Shown here one piece after another: positions 9,989 through 17,743 of a stretch of 64,000 nt of DNA (its first letter is position 1; each line of letters opens with the position of its first letter). The stretch comes from Sphingobium sp. WTD-1. Lineage in GTDB: Bacteria; Pseudomonadota; Alphaproteobacteria; Sphingomonadales; Sphingomonadaceae. A model generated the notes under the pieces. It made no database searches, had not been told where the DNA came from, and saw only the letters and a list, made by a program, of their open reading frames with translations. A program made the position numbers and the translations under genes. The DNA lies in the NCBI RefSeq assembly GCF_030128825.1, contig NZ_CP119127.1, positions 3,771,501 through 3,835,500 on the forward strand, in the 5' to 3' direction.

Positions 9989-10012
9989 CGCTTTCACTGC
10001 TAAGGCCGTCGA

Positions 10013-11593
10013 ATGTCCAAGAACGCAATAATTTACGCACGTTTTAGCTCTGCCGAGCAAAGCAAGGGTCACTCTCTAGAGCGCCAAAAAGAGAACGGCC
10101 AGAAATATGTAGCCGAAAACGGCTACATTCTTTCGGGGATTTTGACCGACGAGGGACGCTCCGCTTTTAGTGGGAAGAACCGTTCAGAAGGCTCGTCACT
10201 CTTTCAGTTCGAGGCAGAAGCCCGCGAAGGCTTGCATACAGGTAAAGTCCTGTGCGTCGAAAATGTCGACCGACTTTCCCGTCAAGGCGCGAAAGCAGCC
10301 GCGCAGCTAATTTGGGCGCTAAACGAAAATGGTGTCGATGTCGCGACCTGGAGCGACAACACGACATATCGGGCCAACAGCAATTCCGACATGATGGAGT
10401 TGTTCGGCCTCATCATCAAAGCGCAACTTGCCCACGAGGAAAGCGTCAAAAAGAGTGAGCGCGTCCTTGATGCTATCGGCAAACGCTATTCCAGAATTGC
10501 AGCAGGCGACCGCACGGTATCAATCGGCAGAGTGCCCGCATGGCTCGAAAAGACCGAAAGTGGGTATGAGCTTAATCCACACCGGACAAAAGTGCTCAAC
10601 GAGATTTTTGATTGGTATGCCAGCGGCGTCGGCATTTACCGAATTGTCGCAAACCTCAATGATCGAAACGAACCGGGCTGGCAGGATTGCGGAGAAGAGC
10701 GCGGCAACGGTTGGTATATGCCGTATATCCATCGCCTGTTGCAGCATCGCGCAGTGCTAGGTGAGTTCATAACCCTCAAAGGCGAACTGATCTCACCTGA
10801 CTTTTTCCCCCAAGCGGTGACAGCAGACAAGTTCATGCGCGCCCAGATTATGCGCGCCGGCAAACAGCGCACAGGTGGCCGCGACACCACACAAATGAGA
10901 AACCTGCTGTCGGGTATGGTGGTCTGCTCCGAATGTCAGGGCAAAGCAGGTTATCAATATCGCGTCCCTTCCACGCGCAGCTACATCACTAAAGCAGGTG
11001 AGCCGCGCATCTATGAGATTTTAGCATCCGAGCATCTGCGTTGCGACCGCTACCGGCGCAAACACTCCTGCTCCAATTCGGTCATTGTCGATTACAAGCT
11101 AGTCGAAAAATCGGTGCTCGACCAACTGCTATCCGTTGCATTTTCCGAGCAAGAGGAAGTCAGCCAGCCCAACCAGTTCGACGTTCAGATTGCCGAAACT
11201 GTCCGGCAAATCGAGCATACCACGCAACGCCTCAACAATCTCTACGATCAGGTAGAAGACGGCATCAAAGGGCTAGGCAGTCGTATCGAACAGCGTCAAG
11301 CCGAATTGCAGCTACTCGAAACTGCACTAAAGGAGCAGCAGGAAGCGCGAGCAATCGACGCAGCAAAGCCCAGCCATTTTGACGATGCAGCGATGATTGC
11401 CAGCTTGCGTGATGACCTCAACAGCGACGACCCAGACATTCGCTATTATGCCCGCACCCAGACCAACGCAGCGCTCAAGCGCGTCATTGAGGAAATTATA
11501 ATCTGCCCCGATGGCACGTTCACTGTCGAAGCCGACATTGCAGTTTGGCACTTCGATAAAAACGGAACCTGTATAGGCGGACAAGCGCTATAA
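10013..11593 (+). CDS. int: Large serine recombinase (phage integrase)
   Basis: 526 residues. The N-terminal resolvase domain begins NAIIYARFSSAEQSKGHSLERQ with the catalytic Ser at about 12, followed by the recombinase domain (about 170-300), a zinc ribbon (VVCSECQGK, then HLRCDRYRRKHSCSN) and a coiled coil (about 390-445). The C-terminal part is typical of phage integrases such as those of phiC31 and TP901-1. It should insert the phage at attB without host factors; excision needs a directionality factor that I could not identify. It lies 33 nt inside attL, which fits the reconstructed attP with inverted arms. The start ATG at 10013 is the only one that keeps the catalytic motif complete. 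Confidence 0.95.
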   Translation: MSKNAIIYARFSSAEQSKGHSLERQKENGQKYVAENGYILSGILTDEGRSAFSGKNRSEGSSLFQFEAEAREGLHTGKVLCVENVDRLSRQGAKAAAQLIWALNENGVDVATWSDNTTYRANSNSDMMELFGLIIKAQLAHEESVKKSERVLDAIGKRYSRIAAGDRTVSIGRVPAWLEKTESGYELNPHRTKVLNEIFDWYASGVGIYRIVANLNDRNEPGWQDCGEERGNGWYMPYIHRLLQHRAVLGEFITLKGELISPDFFPQAVTADKFMRAQIMRAGKQRTGGRDTTQMRNLLSGMVVCSECQGKAGYQYRVPSTRSYITKAGEPRIYEILASEHLRCDRYRRKHSCSNSVIVDYKLVEKSVLDQLLSVAFSEQEEVSQPNQFDVQIAETVRQIEHTTQRLNNLYDQVEDGIKGLGSRIEQRQAELQLLETALKEQQEARAIDAAKPSHFDDAAMIASLRDDLNSDDPDIRYYARTQTNAALKRVIEEIIICPDGTFTVEADIAVWHFDKNGTCIGGQAL

Positions 11594-11619
11594 GCGTCAT
11601 GCAGACGCGCTCATGCAGA

Positions 11620-11646
11620 AAGCCCCCAGCGTATAGCTAGGGGCTT
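11620..11646 (+). terminator. Terminator after the integrase gene
   Basis: AAGCCCC, 13 nt loop, GGGGCTT, about 30 nt after the integrase stop. Confidence 0.65.
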
Positions 11647-11672
11647 CTGGCTATCAGGATGGGCTTCCTAGC
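11646..11672 (+). repeat. Spaced repeat, copy 1
   Basis: TCTGGCTATCA-N6-GCTTCCTAGC. The same two blocks with the same 6 nt spacer recur at 20147-20173. Both copies are next to serine recombinase genes. A third copy of only the second block is at 48650-48659. Confidence 0.75.
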
Positions 11673-11689
11673 AGCCCTGTGAAGCTATC

Positions 11690-11863
11690 TCACATGCGGG
11701 GCAACTCGAAGATCGCAGAGCCAATTTCCAAACGGAAATGCGACTTGTGACGCTCGCAATAAACACGCGCATCATCGAATGAAAATGCAAATTGGTCATC
11801 TTCATATTCGGGATTGCTGTCCAGCGTTTCTACGAAGTTAGCAAGTGCGTCCATGTTAACCAT
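11690..11863 (-). CDS. Small phage protein, unknown
   Basis: 57 residues from the ATG at 11863 (MVNMDALANFVETLDSNPEYEDDQFAFSFDD), chosen because GGAGAAGGAG lies 8-17 nt upstream. The C-terminus is ARVYCERHKSHFRLEIGSAIFELPRM. An acidic first half is followed by a basic C-terminal strand-rich half. No family recognised. Confidence 0.6.
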   Translation of the reverse strand: MVNMDALANFVETLDSNPEYEDDQFAFSFDDARVYCERHKSHFRLEIGSAIFELPRM

Positions 11864-12063
11864 CTGTCGTCTCCTTCTCCAACTGTAGAACACCAGTCAG
11901 TTTCCAGAGCGAGCAAAGACTACTCTCAAATTCAGAACTTAGGCAGAAAAATAGGCAGAACAACGAGTAGACGAAAAACCAGACATTGAGTTGAAATCTG
12001 CTCTTGTCCAGTTTGCTCAAAGGCTATGTATGGAGTGTTGGCAACAACAAGGAGTGGCCGACA

Positions 12064-12237
12064 ATGAACATCAAGAAGCACCCCGAATTTGAAACTGAAC
12101 ATACGATCGGGGGCAAGAAGACTGCCGTGTTCGCTGGTGACACAAATGTGTGGCTGCTCATCGAGAGCAACGAAGAAGACCCCGACGCTTTCGAGTTTAA
12201 CGGGACGTGGTGGCGCAAAGCACTGCCCGACCTATAA
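12064..12237 (+). CDS. Small phage protein, unknown
   Basis: 57 residues, MNIKKHPEFETEHTIGGKKTAVFAGDTNVW to TWWRKALPDL, with AAGGAGTGG upstream of the ATG. It looks like a compact beta-rich protein with a Trp-rich end. A strong terminator follows directly, so it is a single-gene transcript. No family recognised. Confidence 0.6.
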   Translation: MNIKKHPEFETEHTIGGKKTAVFAGDTNVWLLIESNEEDPDAFEFNGTWWRKALPDL

Positions 12238-12259
12238 GTTAAAGACAGCTTAACAAATG

Positions 12260-12283
12260 GCCCCGGAAAGCAATTTCCGGGGC
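12260..12283 (+). terminator. Intrinsic terminator
   Basis: GCCCCGGAAA, loop GCAA, TTTCCGGGGC, then TTTCGTGT. Confidence 0.85.
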
Positions 12284-12350
12284 TTTCGTGTCTTTGCTTG
12301 ACTTATGATATATAGGCACTGCTATTCGCGGCAGATCAGCCGGAGGACGT

Positions 12351-12728
12351 ATGGGCAGACGCATTGAAATTCGCTTGCTTGAGGGCTTGCCCGAGCATCT
12401 ACAAGACACCATCCTGACCAGCAGCACACTTAGGACTGTCCGACCGACAAAAGTCGTAGAGAAGCGGGTTAGCGAAGCTGCGCTTGCATGGCTCAGGGAA
12501 CGCGCAATCGGCCAGGAACATATCAGCTTTGCGTTTTACAAATGGCCCGCAAACGGCCCTGCTCATTACGGCCTGCTATTCGCATATAACCCGCGCACCG
12601 ATCGGACATTCCGACTGCCGTTCAGTGAGACGGTTGGGGAAACCGAAAACATAGCAAGCTGGGATGAGGCAGAAATCGAACTGCACCTGTTCAGCCTAAA
12701 ACAATTTGGCCAGCCCAGCGCGGTATAG
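12351..12728 (+). CDS. Phage protein, unknown
   Basis: 125 residues starting MGRRIEIRLLEGLPEHLQDTIL, with a GGAGG (CCGGAGGACGT) ribosome site. The middle has WLRERAIGQEHISFAFYKWPANGPAHYGLLFAYNPRTDRTFRLPF, which reads as alternating strands, and the end is acidic then hydrophobic (WDEAEIELHLFSLKQFG). It precedes the DUF2958 gene in the same direction, 65 nt apart. No family recognised. Confidence 0.6.
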   Translation: MGRRIEIRLLEGLPEHLQDTILTSSTLRTVRPTKVVEKRVSEAALAWLRERAIGQEHISFAFYKWPANGPAHYGLLFAYNPRTDRTFRLPFSETVGETENIASWDEAEIELHLFSLKQFGQPSAV

Positions 12729-12793
12729 CATTGCCCTTTTGCCAGTTTGGCGCACTGTTTTCTCAGGCACACAACCTAGGAGTGCCTAAGAAA

Positions 12794-13147
12794 ATGGAAT
12801 GGACTAGCTTAATCCGCCCGCAGCAGATGCAGCAGCTTATCATCAATCATGAGATACAGCAGCCGCTCAAAGGGACACGCAAGGAAATCAATTTCCAGCC
12901 AATCGTGAAGCTGCATATTCCCGGCACATTTTGCATGTGGCTGCTAACCGAGTGCGACAATGATGGGATGGCGTTCGGGCTATGCCAGATACAATGTGCA
13001 GAGCTTGGCTCGGTCTGGCTACCGGAAGTTGCTGATTTGGACCTGAACGGCGTCCGAGTGATCGAGGATGAGACGTTCGTCGTCAATCATAGCCTCAACA
13101 CATATGCGGACATGGCCAAGCGCAACGGCGGCCTATTGCTGCTCTAA
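12794..13147 (+). CDS. DUF2958-like protein
   Basis: 117 residues from the ATG at 12794. The pattern VKLHIPGTFCMWLLTECDNDGMAFGLCQIQCAELGSVWLPEVADL matches the DUF2958 core (K-F-P-W-TWY-TE----D-FGL--G---ELGYF-L-EL). That domain is common on plasmids, integrative elements and phages and has no established biochemical role. A terminator follows. The next genes downstream are on the other strand. Confidence 0.65.
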   Translation: MEWTSLIRPQQMQQLIINHEIQQPLKGTRKEINFQPIVKLHIPGTFCMWLLTECDNDGMAFGLCQIQCAELGSVWLPEVADLDLNGVRVIEDETFVVNHSLNTYADMAKRNGGLLLL

Positions 13148-13200
13148 TAAATAGAGGCAGCAGGGTTCTGCATAGCCTGCTGCCTTTCAGTCCGTGAAGG

Positions 13201-13230
13201 AAAGCCCCGGAACTCTCCTGCCGGGGCTTT
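13201..13230. terminator. Bidirectional terminator
   Basis: AAAGCCCCGG, 10 nt loop, CCGGGGCTTT, between the DUF2958 gene and the convergent gene ending at 13238. Confidence 0.85.
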
Positions 13231-13237
13231 CTCTACC

Positions 13238-13771
13238 TTACTTGCCCGACTTTTCCGCAAGCACCTTGTCGATGTCGGCAGCATCATATTTGCCAGCCTC
13301 TTTCAAAGCAGCAGCAGCCTCAGCGGCAGTTTGCTTCTTCTTCCCGATCCGATTAGCGAACGCTCTACGGATATTGGTCAGGGGATCGCTGCTGGGCGCG
13401 CGAGTAGCAGCAGCTTTCGGCTTTGCACTCACAGAGGCACTTCCGGTCAGCAGATCGTCAAGTTCCCCCGCATCCACATTTGCGATCAGCTTATTCAGGG
13501 CTTCAACGAACCGCTCGCTGGGAATGAAAAGCTCAGTCTTGTCGGAAATGGCCAGCGGTTGACCCTTGAGCTTCGGAGTGAATTTCACCGTATCGCCGTT
13601 AGCGGTCCACATGCGGTTAGGCGCTTTGGTGCGACCTTCCTCAAACTGCTTAATTGCCGCTTCCAGCGCTCTCTTAAACGGCTTTCGGATAGCCGTCTTA
13701 TCGACCGGCTTAGCTTCAAACTGTTCACGAAGGGTATCGTCGGTAAGCGACAGGAAATCAGATAAGGGCAT
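13238..13771 (-). CDS. Phage protein, unknown (177 aa)
   Basis: 177 residues, MPLSDFLSLTDDTLREQFEAKPVDKTAIRKPFKRALEAAIKQFEEG at the start, an IPSERFVEALNKLIANVDAGELDDLLTG middle and an Ala/Lys-rich C-terminus (KKKQTAAEAAAALKEAGKYDAADIDKVLAEKSGK). GGAGGACATT lies just before the ATG. Mostly helical and basic at the C-terminus, so nucleic-acid binding is conceivable but unproven. It lies downstream of the IS256-interrupted gene on the same strand and probably shared its transcript. Confidence 0.65.
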   Translation of the reverse strand: MPLSDFLSLTDDTLREQFEAKPVDKTAIRKPFKRALEAAIKQFEEGRTKAPNRMWTANGDTVKFTPKLKGQPLAISDKTELFIPSERFVEALNKLIANVDAGELDDLLTGSASVSAKPKAAATRAPSSDPLTNIRRAFANRIGKKKQTAAEAAAALKEAGKYDAADIDKVLAEKSGK

Positions 13772-14243
13772 AATGTCCTCCTAGTGCGACTACCAGCGCA
13801 CTAAAGGGACATTGTAGAGCAGTTGTCAACAAAATGGGGTCGAGAAGCCCGACCCCATTGCAGTTAATGGTTGTTTAGCAGTTAGCTTGCAGGCTTGTCC
13901 GCTTTGGGCTTCGACTTGCGCGTCTCACGCATCTTTTCGGTTCTGGTAGCACGAGCAGCTTCAAGGGCAGATAATTGTTCGTCAAAAGCCCCCTTCCCGA
14001 TCTCATCGGCAAAATAGGCCATCGCTTCGGGAAACGCCTTTGTTTCGACGGCAAGCTGCGTTTCATCGCCGCGCAATTTGAGAGCAGAGTTGCCGTAACG
14101 GATCGAGAATGCAGTGTCGGAAGCACCCGACCTGAACCAGCGCCGACCATCCTTCTTCGGATCGTTGAAAAGTGCGATCTGCGTTTTGATCGCCTCAAGC
14201 ACAACATCACGCGCAGTGCGCTTGCCGGTCTTGCTCAGGTCAG

Positions 14244-15565
14244 GGGACTGTCAGGATTTCCGTGTGCGGCCGGGCGGTTGATCATCAGGCCGCCATGGCT
14301 CTGATGAAACGTTCGCCGAAGATCACGGCAAATTGCGCCTTCGCCATGGTCCACTCACGTGGTGGCATCTTCCACTCTTTCTCCGACCGATTCAAGATCA
14401 GGTAGAGCAGCTTGGTGGCGGCCTCGTCGCTGGGGAAGTGTCCCCTGGCCCTGACAGCCCGCCTGAGCTTCGAGTTCAAAGCTTCGATGGCGTTCGTAGT
14501 GTAGATGATCCGGCGGACCTCGTCGGGGAACGCAAAAAACGGGATCACCTCGCCCCAGGCGCGCCGCCAGCTCTGGCCGATGGCGGGATAGCGCTGCCCC
14601 CAAGGGCCAGCCTCAAATGCTGTCAGCGCCTTTTCGGCGGCATCTGCGTCGGTGGCACGGTAAATCTCCTTGAGCGCGCTGGCGAGGTTCTTTCGGTCCT
14701 TCCAGGAGACGAAGTCCATCGAGTTGCGCAGCAGGTGAACGATGCAGGTCTGGACGATCGCATCGGGGAACACTGCGGTGATCGCATCGGGAAAGCCCTT
14801 CAGGCCGTCAACGACGGCCAGCAGGATGTCTTCAACGCCACGGTTGCGAAGCTCGTTCATCACCCGAAGCCAGAACTTGGCACCCTCATTCTGCTCGAGC
14901 CACAAGCCGAGCACCTCCTTTGCGCCGTCGGCGCGGACGCCCAGCGCAATGTGGATCGCCTTGTTGCGCACCATGCCCTCGTCGCGGATCTTGACCCGGA
15001 TCGCGTCGAAGAAGACCAGCGGGTAAACCGGATCGAGCGGCCGCTGCTGCCAAGTGGCGACCTCATCGAGCACGGCGTCGGTCACCGTGCTAATCAAATC
15101 GGGTGAGACGTCGATGCCGTATAGATCGTGCAGGTGCCTGGTGATCTCGCGGGTGCTCATGCCGCGCGCGTACATCGACACGATCTTGTCGTCGAAGCCG
15201 GGAAAGCGGCGTTGATACTTGGCGATCAACTGCGGGTCGAAGCTCGACTGGCGATCGCGCGGCACGTCGATCGCCAACTTGCCGGTGTCGGTCATTACCG
15301 TCTTCCGACCGTAGCCGTTGCGCATGTTGCCGGCGCCGTCTTCGCCAGCGAGGTGGTGATCCATCTCCGCATTCAGGGCACGCTCTGTCAGCGCCTTCTT
15401 CAGCGAATCGAGCAGACCGCCCTGCTCGAAGGCGGCACTGGCAGCGCCGCCCGCCAAAAGCTGATCGAGAAGCTCATTCGGTATGGCAGGTTCTTTGCGT
15501 CGTGACATAGTGGGACTCCTTGTTGCCCATTATGCCCGGCCGCACACGGAAATCCTGACAGTCCC
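14244..15565 (-). mobile_element. IS256-family insertion sequence, 1322 bp
   Basis: The terminal inverted repeats begin GGGACTGTCAGGATTTCCGT at both ends. An 8 bp target duplication CAGGTCAG flanks it at 14236-14243 and 15566-15573, the length expected for IS256. Confidence 0.95.
14285..15508 (-). CDS. tnp: IS256-family (Mutator-type) transposase
   Basis: 407 residues. Visible DDE features are DLISTVTDAVLDEV, VFFDAIRVKIRD (first Asp), LAVVDGLKGFPDAI (second Asp) and YTTNAIEALNSKLRRAVRARGHFPSDEAATKLLYL with the catalytic Glu in the last block. Length is normal and no frameshift is seen, so the element looks able to move. The start follows an AAGGAGT on the minus strand. Confidence 0.95.
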   Translation of the reverse strand: MSRRKEPAIPNELLDQLLAGGAASAAFEQGGLLDSLKKALTERALNAEMDHHLAGEDGAGNMRNGYGRKTVMTDTGKLAIDVPRDRQSSFDPQLIAKYQRRFPGFDDKIVSMYARGMSTREITRHLHDLYGIDVSPDLISTVTDAVLDEVATWQQRPLDPVYPLVFFDAIRVKIRDEGMVRNKAIHIALGVRADGAKEVLGLWLEQNEGAKFWLRVMNELRNRGVEDILLAVVDGLKGFPDAITAVFPDAIVQTCIVHLLRNSMDFVSWKDRKNLASALKEIYRATDADAAEKALTAFEAGPWGQRYPAIGQSWRRAWGEVIPFFAFPDEVRRIIYTTNAIEALNSKLRRAVRARGHFPSDEAATKLLYLILNRSEKEWKMPPREWTMAKAQFAVIFGERFIRAMAA

Positions 15566-15779
15566 CAGGTCAGCAACGGCGGAAACCGACTTCAGTGCAT
15601 TAGGATTGAACGCCATCTAATTAACTCCGATCTGTGCAAGCATCATTGCTTACTCAGTTCGTATGTTGCCACTCCCCAACCAGAACAACCGAAGAAAGAC
15701 AGCCAGATTACCTTTTAGGCTATTGACCTCAAGAGCAACTAGGCAACCGACCTTCCAGAGTGACGCTCTGCTCCTGTGA

Positions 15780-15785
15780 TAAATA
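15780..15785 (+). promoter_or_regulatory. TAAATA box
   Basis: TAAATA 27 nt before the start at 15807, in context GTGATAAATATGC. The gene also has its own ribosome site (GGAGAGGAG). Confidence 0.45.
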
Positions 15786-15806
15786 TGCGGGAGAGGAGAA
15801 CACACT

Positions 15807-16052
15807 ATGATCTATATCATCACCGCACTTGCGGTTTTCATGTTTCTTGCGCTTTGCGGAGTATGCAGCCGGCTCAAGAAAGCCGAAGAGCATATCGAGA
15901 TTATCCGCGTAGCGCTGGACCGTCATCTAACCGACGGCACTGACTATCGTTCTACGACAAGCAAACAGCAGGTCAAACAGGCACAGCTACTTGCCGAACT
16001 TGCCCAATATCGTGCTGCAAAGTCGGTAGGCCGCAAGGGAGACAACGCATGA
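15807..16052 (+). CDS. Small membrane-anchored phage protein
   Basis: 81 residues. MIYIITALAVFMFLALCGVCSRL is a single N-terminal membrane segment; the rest (KKAEEHIEIIRVALDRHL...KQQVKQAQLLAELAQYRAA) is a probable coiled coil on the cytoplasmic side. It is the first of three tightly packed genes: its stop overlaps the next start in ATGA. Such single-pass coiled-coil proteins in early phage regions can be superinfection or membrane-associated factors; that is inference. Confidence 0.65.
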   Translation: MIYIITALAVFMFLALCGVCSRLKKAEEHIEIIRVALDRHLTDGTDYRSTTSKQQVKQAQLLAELAQYRAAKSVGRKGDNA

Positions 16053-16291
16053 GCCACTACACCAAAAGTGAATGGCAGCGCGTAAAGGCTAACGCGACGG
16101 CCCGCTGGCAGGCTTTCTCGTCAAACCCGCTGCTGCCATCCGACTACAGGACAGCGAAAGTCGCATTCTGGCTCGCGATAGAAGAAGGCGCGGACAATGC
16201 GCTCAGTCTGATCCAATCAGGCAGCAACCTCGATGAGGCAGCACAATATGTCCCCGACTTCCTCGACTGGAAGCTGGGAGGTGACGCATAA
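16049..16291 (+). CDS. Small phage protein, unknown
   Basis: 80 residues, MSHYTKSEWQRVKANATARWQAFSSNPLLPSDYRTAKVAFWLAIEEGADNALSLIQ to DFLDWKLGGDA. Helical, no membrane segment. It is translationally coupled on both sides, overlapping the gene before it by ATGA and the next one by TAATG. Confidence 0.65.
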   Translation: MSHYTKSEWQRVKANATARWQAFSSNPLLPSDYRTAKVAFWLAIEEGADNALSLIQSGSNLDEAAQYVPDFLDWKLGGDA

Positions 16292-16548
16292 TGGACAAGA
16301 TCACCCGACATGTCATCGAAAGGATGGCAGAGCGTTTGAAGCGCACCATCGACGGCGAGGGTTACAACGCTCTTTGCCAAGCTGCTCACAAGGGCTTTGT
16401 GGTCGAACGAAAGACCACCTCATCAAAGCGTGTATTCAGGTTCCAGCGGAAATGGCTGCTCGCAGTCTATGACGAACAAAAGTGCCGCGTTGTGACCTGC
16501 TGGCGTCCACACAAAAAGATCATCGAGAAAGCGAGGCTGGCATCCTGA
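16291..16548 (+). CDS. DUF4258-like small protein
   Basis: 85 residues. The layout HVIERMAERLKRTID...GFVVERKTTSSKRVFRFQRKWLLAVYDEQKCRVVTCWRP matches DUF4258 proteins (H-ER---R---, then a beta hairpin and a final V-T-W strand), a family related in fold to RelE/BrnT-type toxins. It ends the three-gene cluster. An RNase or toxin role is possible but not shown by recognisable catalytic residues. Confidence 0.45.
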   Translation: MDKITRHVIERMAERLKRTIDGEGYNALCQAAHKGFVVERKTTSSKRVFRFQRKWLLAVYDEQKCRVVTCWRPHKKIIEKARLAS

Positions 16549-16613
16549 TCCTCACGACTATCCCGACCGACTTATTTGCGTCCTATCCTAAACAACTCAA
16601 ACAGGCTTAAGCA

Positions 16614-17420
16614 TCAATCGCATCTTATTGCCTCCCACTTCGCGACAATATCTGCCTGAATTGCTCGCTCAACTACAAACTGGTAGGTTGCTTTTAGTAT
16701 CAGCTTCTGAGCCTCTGCCAAGGTGATCGTCTTCTGTGGAGGGCCATGCCTTTTAGCGCCGTGACGAGCAAATACGCCGAGCGTCTCTACGTTGTTCACC
16801 GTCCCAGTGAAACGCTTGACGTCCCCAGAATTCATCCCAGAGCAGCCGGCTATCCTCTCATCCGACCATCCGTGGGTCTTCAGCCAATCGAGCACTGAGT
16901 AGAGCGTTCGATAGTCAGGGCCATTGTACCCGAGGTGCTTTAGCAAATCGCGGGTTACATCATCAAAACGTGAGAGGAAAATCATCTGCTCGACACTTAG
17001 TGATTTACCAGGAGCGTAAACTCTTGGCACTCCCATACTGAGAACTAAATCATCAAACGGGTTAGAAAGCACGTTGCCTTCCCAGCATTCGTACGACTTT
17101 CCGGTTCTATTGTTAATCAAACGGCCAAATGTGAAAGGCTCATGAGCTGGACTGAACAGGTACATCGCTCCATCTAATATCGCTTTTAGCGCTGCTGCAC
17201 GATCAAAGACGACATTGTTGGTTGCAGCCAATTCGAAGTGAGGAGATGCAAAGATAAATCGATTGCAGACGAAACCGGCCTCACATTTCCACATACTGAT
17301 ATCAGGACTGCGAAAATCAGTCGCTAATGCAACTGTCTGATTCAGAGTGGAGCGAAATTCCATTCCCCAGGTTGGCTGCGAGAAGATGCTGGGGGGATTC
17401 CTATAGCTGGTAAAACTCAT
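16614..17420 (-). CDS. Phage or moron protein, unknown (268 aa)
   Basis: 268 residues, MSFTSYRNPPSIFSQPTWGMEFRSTLNQTVALATDF at the start. The second half has NNRTGKSYECWEGNVLSNPFDDLVLSMGVPRVYAPGKSLSVEQMIFLSRFDDVTRDLLKHLGY and a helix-turn-helix-like DWLKTHGWSDERIAGCSGMNSGDVKRFTGTVNNVETLGVF. It is on the strand opposite the late genes, next to the AbiJ-like gene, as expected of a gene expressed from the lysogen. Family not recognised; a regulatory role through the HTH-like stretch is a guess. Confidence 0.55.
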   Translation of the reverse strand: MSFTSYRNPPSIFSQPTWGMEFRSTLNQTVALATDFRSPDISMWKCEAGFVCNRFIFASPHFELAATNNVVFDRAAALKAILDGAMYLFSPAHEPFTFGRLINNRTGKSYECWEGNVLSNPFDDLVLSMGVPRVYAPGKSLSVEQMIFLSRFDDVTRDLLKHLGYNGPDYRTLYSVLDWLKTHGWSDERIAGCSGMNSGDVKRFTGTVNNVETLGVFARHGAKRHGPPQKTITLAEAQKLILKATYQFVVERAIQADIVAKWEAIRCD

Positions 17421-17743
17421 AGAGCCGCTCTCAATCCTATTACCTAATAACTATCAACGCAGGTTGCTTAATTGCCTCCACATAGCCCTAAAGTCTATTT
17501 GGTGAGGTGTCTAAAAAATATCAACCTCAGAGCGTTATCAATGATTTGCTTGGCAATGACTGTGGAATACCATAAGAACAGCTTCATCGGAACCCATATG
17601 ACTTATCCTAACGCGAGCTTCCCCCTCAGATGCACGGTAGCTGCGATTGATTTCCAGCCATTCTTGTAAAAATGTGGGCATCGTCACCACGTCATTCGTT
17701 GCACGCCAATAAAGAGCGCCAAAAATGGACAACTACAGCCGCA
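17421..17743. other. Gap between two minus-strand moron genes
   Basis: 323 bp. A minus-strand frame at 17538-17732 (TTG start) or its inner ATG at 17681 (47 residues) is open, but has no ribosome site and no recognisable protein. No strong hairpin. It probably holds the promoter of the gene ending at 16614. Confidence 0.3.

Larger units (their letters stand above)
13882..15616 (-). pseudogene. Phage gene interrupted by an IS256-family element
   Basis: The ATG at 15616 begins MAFNPNALKSVSAVAD; the IS inserts after this, and the rest of the frame continues from 14243 down to 13882 (LSKTGKRTARDVV, then LEAIKTQIALFNDPKKDGRRWFRSG). Removing the 1322 bp IS and one 8 bp target copy gives 405 nt, exactly 135 codons, or 134 residues. 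The C-terminus is Lys/Ala-rich (KMRETRKSKPKADKPAS). It was the first gene of a minus-strand pair with 13238-13771. Function unknown; the IS separates the promoter from most of the frame. Confidence 0.8.

Noticed and set aside
13148..13153. TAAATA copy after the DUF2958 gene
   Set aside because: It is formed by the stop codon and no plus-strand gene follows it.
17538..17732. 64-residue minus-strand frame
   Set aside because: TTG start without a ribosome site. The inner ATG gives 47 residues with no supporting feature.
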